DNA from: Buddleja alternifolia
Lineage: Eukaryota > Streptophyta > Magnoliopsida > Lamiales > Scrophulariaceae
NCBI GenBank assembly: GCA_019426215.1
Contig: WHWC01000159.1
Coordinates: 1 to 64,000 of the forward strand
DNA: 64,000 bases
Reading direction: 5' to 3'
A model generated the notes under the pieces. The model saw only the letters and a list, made by a program, of their open reading frames with translations, was not told where the DNA came from and did no database searches. Below are positions 59,499-64,000 of this stretch, in pieces. Made by a program: the position numbers and the translations under genes. The stretch's first letter is position 1. Every line of letters starts with the position of its first letter.

Positions 59499-62400
59499 TC
59501 CAACGCTTTCTCCCCCTATCGAAGTTCGTCTCCCCTTCCCAAATGCTCACAAAAAGAAGAAAAAGGAGATGGATCCGAGCTTTCTTCGAATTTTGGCAAT
59601 CCTTCGGGAAGTGAGAATTAATATTCCGTTTATTGACGCCATCCTCCAAATGCCGAATTATGTGAAGTTCTTCAAGGACATACTCTCCAACAAGCAGAAG
59701 TGGGAAGAGAATGAGACGGTGTGCCTCACGGAAGAATGCTCCGCCGTATTACTCAATAAATTGCCAACTAAGCTCCAAGATCCCGGGAGTCTCACAATCC
59801 CATGCACAATTGGATCCTTATCATTCAAGAAGGTGTTATGTGACTCGGGGGCCAGCATCAATCTTCTTCCATACTCACTGTTTAAAAAGCTAGGCCTTGG
59901 AAATCCCAAGCCGACCTCAATGAGCCTTCAACTAGCCGACCGATCGATCAAGAGGCCCAAGGGGATAATCGAAGACGTTATTGTCCAAGTCGACAAGTTT
60001 TATTTTCCCGTTGATTTCGTAGTACTCGACATGGAAGAGGATGTGGAAGTACCATTAATCCTAGGGAGACCATTCCTAGCCACGGGTAAGGCGGTAATTG
60101 ACATTGCTAATGGTAAGCTTACCTTGAATGTGGGCGATGACAAAGTTACCTTTGATGTTTACAAAGTCCTTAAACATCCTTTTGATCATGACTCGTGTTA
60201 TCGAATTGATACATTTGACCATTTGATTGTTGAGTATTTACAGGACAATACAATTGAAAATTCTCTCGAACAGAGTCTTATGAAATCCATGCAAGTGGAC
60301 TCGGAGAAAGATGATCTAGTGGAAAAGGTTCTAAGCTTAGAGTACAAATCTTCCTCTCATTCGGGAGGATTCATCAAAGTTGATAGATCATTGTCAGGAT
60401 CACCTCGCCCATCTATTGAAGAACCCCCCTCTCTCGAACTCAAACCCCTCCCCTCCCACCTTAAATATGTGTACTTGAACGATGACGAGACACTCCCATT
60501 GATCATTTCCTCATCTCTTTCAGGATCACAAGAAGAGCAATTAATGACGGTGTTGAGATCTCACAAACGGGCTTTTGGGTGGAAACTTGCGGACATCAAA
60601 GGCATTAGTCCAGCGATATGTATGCACAAAATACTTATGGAGGACTCCACCAAGCCTACACGCCAACCCCAAAGGAGATCAAACCCACAAATCCAAGAGG
60701 TAGTCAAGAAGGAAGTGATTAAACTGCTCGACTCAGGTATAATCTATCCTATTTCTGATAGTGCGTGGGTGAGCCCTACCCAAGTGGTGCCTAAGAAAGG
60801 GGGAATAACGGTAATTGAGAATGCGAATAATGAGCTTATCCCAACTCGTATAATTAGTGGGTGGCGTGTATGTATAGATTACCGTAAGTTGAATGATGCC
60901 ACACGTAAGGATCATTTCCCCCTCCCCTTTATTGACCAAATGCTTGAACGATTAGCCGGGCATGATTTCTATTGTTTTCTAGATGGTTACTCCGGCTATA
61001 ATCAAATTGCCATAGATCCTGAGGACCAAGAGAAAACCACTTTCACTTGTCCTTATGGCACATTTGCTTATAGAAGGATGCCATTTGGCTTGTGTAATGC
61101 CCCGGCCACTTTTCAAAGATGCATGATGGCTATTTTTCATGATATGGTTGAAGATTTCCTTGAAATTTTTATGGATGACTTTTCTGTTTTCGGAACAACT
61201 TTTGATATTTGTCTTGCTCATCTAAATGTTGTGCTTAAACGTTGTGAAGAAACCAACCTTGTTTTGAATTGGGAAAAATGCCATTTAATGGTCCGAGAGG
61301 GGATTGTACTTGGCCACAAGATCTCTCAAAAAGGGATCGAAGTGGACCAAGCCAAGATTGAGGTCATTGAAAAACTTCCCCCACCCACATCGGTAAAAGC
61401 TGTTAGGAGTTTTCTCGGGCATGCTGGTTTCTATAGGCGATTCATCTTGAATTTCTCTAAAATTGCGAAACCGTTGTCTAATTTGCTTGTTAAAGATGCA
61501 CCTTTTGATTTCAATTCTTCTTGTATGCAGGCCTTTCTTGATTTGAAGGAACGCTTAGTTTCCGCCCCTATCATGTCATCCCCCGATTGGAGCTTACCAT
61601 TCGAATTGATGTGTGATGCGAGTGACACCGCGGTTGGAGCGGTCCTTGGCCAAAGGAAGGAAAAGGTATTTCGAACCATTTACTATGCTAGTAAAACTCT
61701 TAACGACGCACAATTGAATTATGCCACCACGGAAAAAGAATTACTCGCCATAGTCTTTGCATTCGATAAATTCCACTCTTACCTCGTGCTAAACAAAGTG
61801 ATAGTTTACACCGATCATTCGGCTTTAAAATATTTGCTTGCCAAGAAAGATGCTAAACCAAGACTCCTTAGGTGGATTTTGTTACTCCAAGAATTTGATT
61901 TAGAGATAAAAGACAAGAAAGGCACCGAAAATGTAGTAGCCGACCACCTCTCACGATTAGAGCTAGTGAATGATCCGTTAGATGAGACACCAATTCGTGA
62001 GGAATTCCCAGATGAACACCTCCTTGCTATTTCTGAAAAAATTTCACCTTGGTATGCTAACTTTGCCAATTACATTGTCACGGGCCGTCTTCCCCCGGAT
62101 ATCACTTTTCATCAAAAGAAGAAATTTCTATCTGATGTAAAGCAATATCTTTGGGACGAACCCTTTTTATTCAAAGTTTGTGCAGATGGTTTAATTCGAC
62201 GTTGCATACCCGAAACGGACGTGCATGCTATCCTATCTCATTGTCATGATATGGCGGTAGGTGGCCATTTTGGGCCTTCCAAAACGGTAGCTAAGATCCT
62301 CCAATCAGGTTTCTTCTGGCCTACTCTTGTTAAAGATGCACATCATTATGTCAAATCTTGTGATCGCTGTCAACGAATGGGGAACATCTCTAAACATCAT

Positions 62401-63333
62401 GAAACGCCCTTAAATAGCATGTTAGAGTGTGAGTTGTTTGATGTATGGGGTGTGGATTTCATGGGCCCTTTCCCCAGTTCTTGTTCAAATAAATATATCC
62501 TCGTTGCGGTAGACTATGTCTCCAAATGGGTGGAAGCCGTGGCCTTGCCTACTAATGATGCTCGGGTTGTCACTCGTTTTCTGAAGAAACATATTTTTAC
62601 TCGATTTGGAACTCCCCGAGCCATCATTAGTGACGGGGGCACCCACTTCTGCAACAGGCAGTTTGAACTTTTATTGACCAAGTACGGGGTGAAGCATAAA
62701 ATTTCGACCCCATACCACCCACAAACTAGTGGCCAAGTGGAGGTCTCGAATAGGGAGATTAAGCGTATTTTAGAAAAAACGGTCAATGCATCAAGAAAGG
62801 ATTGGTCCCTTAAATTGGATGATGCTCTTTGGGCTTATCGGACCGCCTATAAAACCCCAATTGGCATGTCCCCGTATCGTCTTGTTTTTGGTAAAACATG
62901 TCACTTGCCCGTTGAACTCGAGCATCGTGCTTATTGGGCCATTAAGTTTCTAAATTTTGACTCTCAAAGTGTAGGTACACAACGTTTGCTACAACTCAAC
63001 GAACTCGAAGAATGGCGTCATCTTGCCTATGAGAACGCAAAACTCTATAAGGAGCGGACCAAAATGTGGCATGACAAACATATTCTCCCCCGGGAATTCC
63101 ACAAGGGAGAGCGGGTGTTGCTATACAACTCTCGACTCCGACTCTTCCCCGGGAAGCTTAAGTCTCGATGGTCGGGACCATTTTTGATTTCCCAGGTCTA
63201 TCCATCCGGCGCCGTCGAACTTACAACAGATAAAGGACATACTTTCTTGGTCAACGCTCAACGTCTAAAACCTTACTTAGGGATGGATGGGCCAAGAGAC
63301 AAAGAGTCCTTCATCCTCGCGGACCCTTCGTGA
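59191..63333 (+). CDS. Gypsy-3 pol (Athila-type), open but out of frame with gag
   Basis: An open 1380-codon frame with no clear ATG at its start; it overlaps gag in the GC repeat. Protease: [13 protein letters not shown] with the aspartate at 59842-59844. [13 protein letters not shown] and FMDD, with the two aspartates at 61174-61179. RNase [15 protein letters not shown] (about 61612). Integrase: zinc region ([14 protein letters not shown] to CDRCQRMG), first aspartate 62455-62457, second 62632-62634, glutamate 62740-62742, giving the 35-residue spacing. The C-terminal tail [10 protein letters not shown] is similar to Gypsy-2. All catalytic residues are present and no internal stop occurs, so the only visible defect is the frame offset from gag. 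Pol might still be made by frameshifting or supplied from relatives. Confidence 0.93.
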   Translation: MANNWKITLPVHPRPSAQICAPRRPGAYTRAQAPPTVFVPADPRLGANTRAQAPTTDLPDANSLHPAPERPDMRAQAPEDPRLGADTRAQAPPTASVGFHPSNPTLSPPIEVRLPFPNAHKKKKKEMDPSFLRILAILREVRINIPFIDAILQMPNYVKFFKDILSNKQKWEENETVCLTEECSAVLLNKLPTKLQDPGSLTIPCTIGSLSFKKVLCDSGASINLLPYSLFKKLGLGNPKPTSMSLQLADRSIKRPKGIIEDVIVQVDKFYFPVDFVVLDMEEDVEVPLILGRPFLATGKAVIDIANGKLTLNVGDDKVTFDVYKVLKHPFDHDSCYRIDTFDHLIVEYLQDNTIENSLEQSLMKSMQVDSEKDDLVEKVLSLEYKSSSHSGGFIKVDRSLSGSPRPSIEEPPSLELKPLPSHLKYVYLNDDETLPLIISSSLSGSQEEQLMTVLRSHKRAFGWKLADIKGISPAICMHKILMEDSTKPTRQPQRRSNPQIQEVVKKEVIKLLDSGIIYPISDSAWVSPTQVVPKKGGITVIENANNELIPTRIISGWRVCIDYRKLNDATRKDHFPLPFIDQMLERLAGHDFYCFLDGYSGYNQIAIDPEDQEKTTFTCPYGTFAYRRMPFGLCNAPATFQRCMMAIFHDMVEDFLEIFMDDFSVFGTTFDICLAHLNVVLKRCEETNLVLNWEKCHLMVREGIVLGHKISQKGIEVDQAKIEVIEKLPPPTSVKAVRSFLGHAGFYRRFILNFSKIAKPLSNLLVKDAPFDFNSSCMQAFLDLKERLVSAPIMSSPDWSLPFELMCDASDTAVGAVLGQRKEKVFRTIYYASKTLNDAQLNYATTEKELLAIVFAFDKFHSYLVLNKVIVYTDHSALKYLLAKKDAKPRLLRWILLLQEFDLEIKDKKGTENVVADHLSRLELVNDPLDETPIREEFPDEHLLAISEKISPWYANFANYIVTGRLPPDITFHQKKKFLSDVKQYLWDEPFLFKVCADGLIRRCIPETDVHAILSHCHDMAVGGHFGPSKTVAKILQSGFFWPTLVKDAHHYVKSCDRCQRMGNISKHHETPLNSMLECELFDVWGVDFMGPFPSSCSNKYILVAVDYVSKWVEAVALPTNDARVVTRFLKKHIFTRFGTPRAIISDGGTHFCNRQFELLLTKYGVKHKISTPYHPQTSGQVEVSNREIKRILEKTVNASRKDWSLKLDDALWAYRTAYKTPIGMSPYRLVFGKTCHLPVELEHRAYWAIKFLNFDSQSVGTQRLLQLNELEEWRHLAYENAKLYKERTKMWHDKHILPREFHKGERVLLYNSRLRLFPGKLKSRWSGPFLISQVYPSGAVELTTDKGHTFLVNAQRLKPYLGMDGPRDKESFILADPS
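59224..59466 (+). repeat. GC-rich palindromic repeat at the Gypsy-3 gag-pol hinge
   Basis: At least ten GCGCC-NRR-GCGCC type units (gcgcccgagcgcc, gcgcccaggcgcc, gcgcctaggcgcc) in 240 bases. A larger unit recurs: [12 protein letters not shown] is encoded at the start in the gag frame and again at about 59390-59425 in the pol frame. An unequal loss between units therefore explains the frame offset. Confidence 0.9.
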
Positions 63334-64000
63334 TTCTTCGCTTTCAGTCGAGCTAATGACTCTAAACTAGCGCTTCTTGGGAGGCAACCCATGTTTTCTT
63401 TCCGTTTCCTTTTCTTTTTCCCTTATTATTCCGTTTGTTGCTTTATTTTCTAACCTTACATCTTTGTTAGTTTGTGTTTTAGGTGTTTTGTCTCTTCCCT
63501 TTTGAAACAGGAAATGAAATTCGTTACAAAACTATTCAGAATCCCGCGCCCAAGCGCCGAGAAATCAGGCGCCTAGGCGCCCGACTCTGAAACGGGCGCC
63601 CAAGCGCCGAGAAACGCCCGCCTAGGCGCCCGCATTACCAACCAAATGTCTCGAGGTAAGTTGTATCGCGCGCCTAGGCGCCCAAACACGCGCGCCTAGG
63701 CGCCCGATTCTGAATCTAACAAATATATGGGTAAAAAAAGGTCAAAATTCCCCAAAATCTTCACAACTCCTCTCCCACTCGAATTCCGGCGATTTCCTCA
63801 ACATTTCCGGCCATTTCCACCGGATTTCACCGCCACTTCCATCAACATCATTCGTTGCACAAGAGGCTCGTCTTTCACATCGACTCGGTGCGAAAATTTT
63901 GGGGATAAAAGGTGAGTTTTGGCTTTACCCTCCTTCCATTTCCGATTCATAGCCGACGCGTAGGTGCCTTGTGTTATATATTGAGGATTAATTGGGGCAT
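63334..64000 (+). other. Gypsy-3 3' region
   Basis: Starts just after the pol stop. It has CTTGGGAGGCAACCCA at 63376-63391, matching the Gypsy-2 motif, and a second block of GCGCC palindromes at 63544-63706. A short frame MGKKRSKFPKIFTT at 63727-63915 could be the start of an env-like or small accessory gene; it ends close to a consensus-like 5' splice site AAAGGTGAGT at 63908-63917. No known domain is recognised. Confidence 0.6.
63544..63706 (+). repeat. GC-rich palindromic repeats in the Gypsy-3 3' region
   Basis: Six to eight GCGCC-NRR-GCGCC units, several forming the perfect palindrome GGCGCCTAGGCGCC (for example at about 63568-63581), spaced by about 15-40 bases. Confidence 0.9.

Larger units (their letters stand above)
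56040..64000 (+). mobile_element. Gypsy-3: Athila-type element, 3' end outside window
   Basis: 5' LTR, Asp-tRNA type primer-binding site identical to Gypsy-2, gag, pol and more than 660 bases of 3' region; the 3' LTR is not reached. Gag and pol lie in different frames because of a break in a GC-rich repeat. GCGCC-NRR-GCGCC motifs occur in LTR, hinge and 3' region. It is inserted in SIRE-B integrase. Confidence 0.94.

Overview
This window looks like intergenic heterochromatin from a flowering plant with a repeat-rich genome. I see no convincing host gene, tRNA gene, rRNA gene or CRISPR array. Nearly every base can be assigned to LTR retrotransposons of plant lineages: Ty1-copia (SIRE-type, Tork/TAR/Angela-type, and one Ale/Ivana-like remnant) and Ty3-gypsy (Athila-type, Tekay-type chromovirus, and a Reina/CRM-like chromovirus fragment). 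They are inserted into one another, truncated, or fused. The species cannot be read from the sequence; a eudicot is likely but unproven.

Layout. (1) 1-16592: a degenerate minus-strand copia copy (copy 1), cut by the window start. Its 5' LTR is split by Gypsy-1 (7035-15948, plus strand), a very young, non-autonomous Tekay-like element with 2.6 kb LTRs and a perfect GTACA target duplication. (2) 16593-20800: a second minus-strand copy of the same copia family (copy 2). It shares that split LTR with copy 1, so the LTR is the 3' LTR of copy 2 and the 5' LTR of copy 1. (3) 20801-25159: a related but diverged copia (copia-3) with gag and integrase deleted, keeping a complete 5' LTR. (4) 25160-26289: protease, primer-binding site and 5' LTR of another copia (copia-4), apparently interrupted by copia-3.

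(5) 26290-49975: SIRE-A, a minus-strand SIRE-type copia with gag, pol and a long decayed envelope-like region downstream of pol. Gypsy-2 (32524-42457, minus strand) lies between pol and the env-like region. Gypsy-2 is an Athila-type element with one uninterrupted 1789-codon gag-pol frame and all catalytic residues present. (6) 49976-51253: a decayed chromovirus integrase fragment on the minus strand. (7) 51254-56039: the 5' half of SIRE-B, a plus-strand SIRE-type copia, cut at its integrase by Gypsy-3 (56040 to beyond 64000), a second Athila-type element with a gag/pol frameshift inside a GC-rich repeat.

Relative ages follow from nesting and from differences between LTR pairs counted by eye. 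Gypsy-1 is youngest (about half a dozen differences in 2.6 kb). Gypsy-2 is young (roughly a dozen in 1.48 kb). SIRE-A is clearly older (many substitutions and indels). The copia copies 1-4 are old and broken.

The best second-look items are: the GCGCC-NRR-GCGCC palindromic repeat spread through the LTR, gag-pol hinge and 3' region of Gypsy-3; the young but gutted Gypsy-1 with about 2.7 kb of unidentified internal sequence; candidate introns in the SIRE-A env-like gene; a near-identical hairpin-capable motif just after pol in both Athila elements; and the LTR shared between two tandem copia copies. I did not find a defence, metabolic or other host system.
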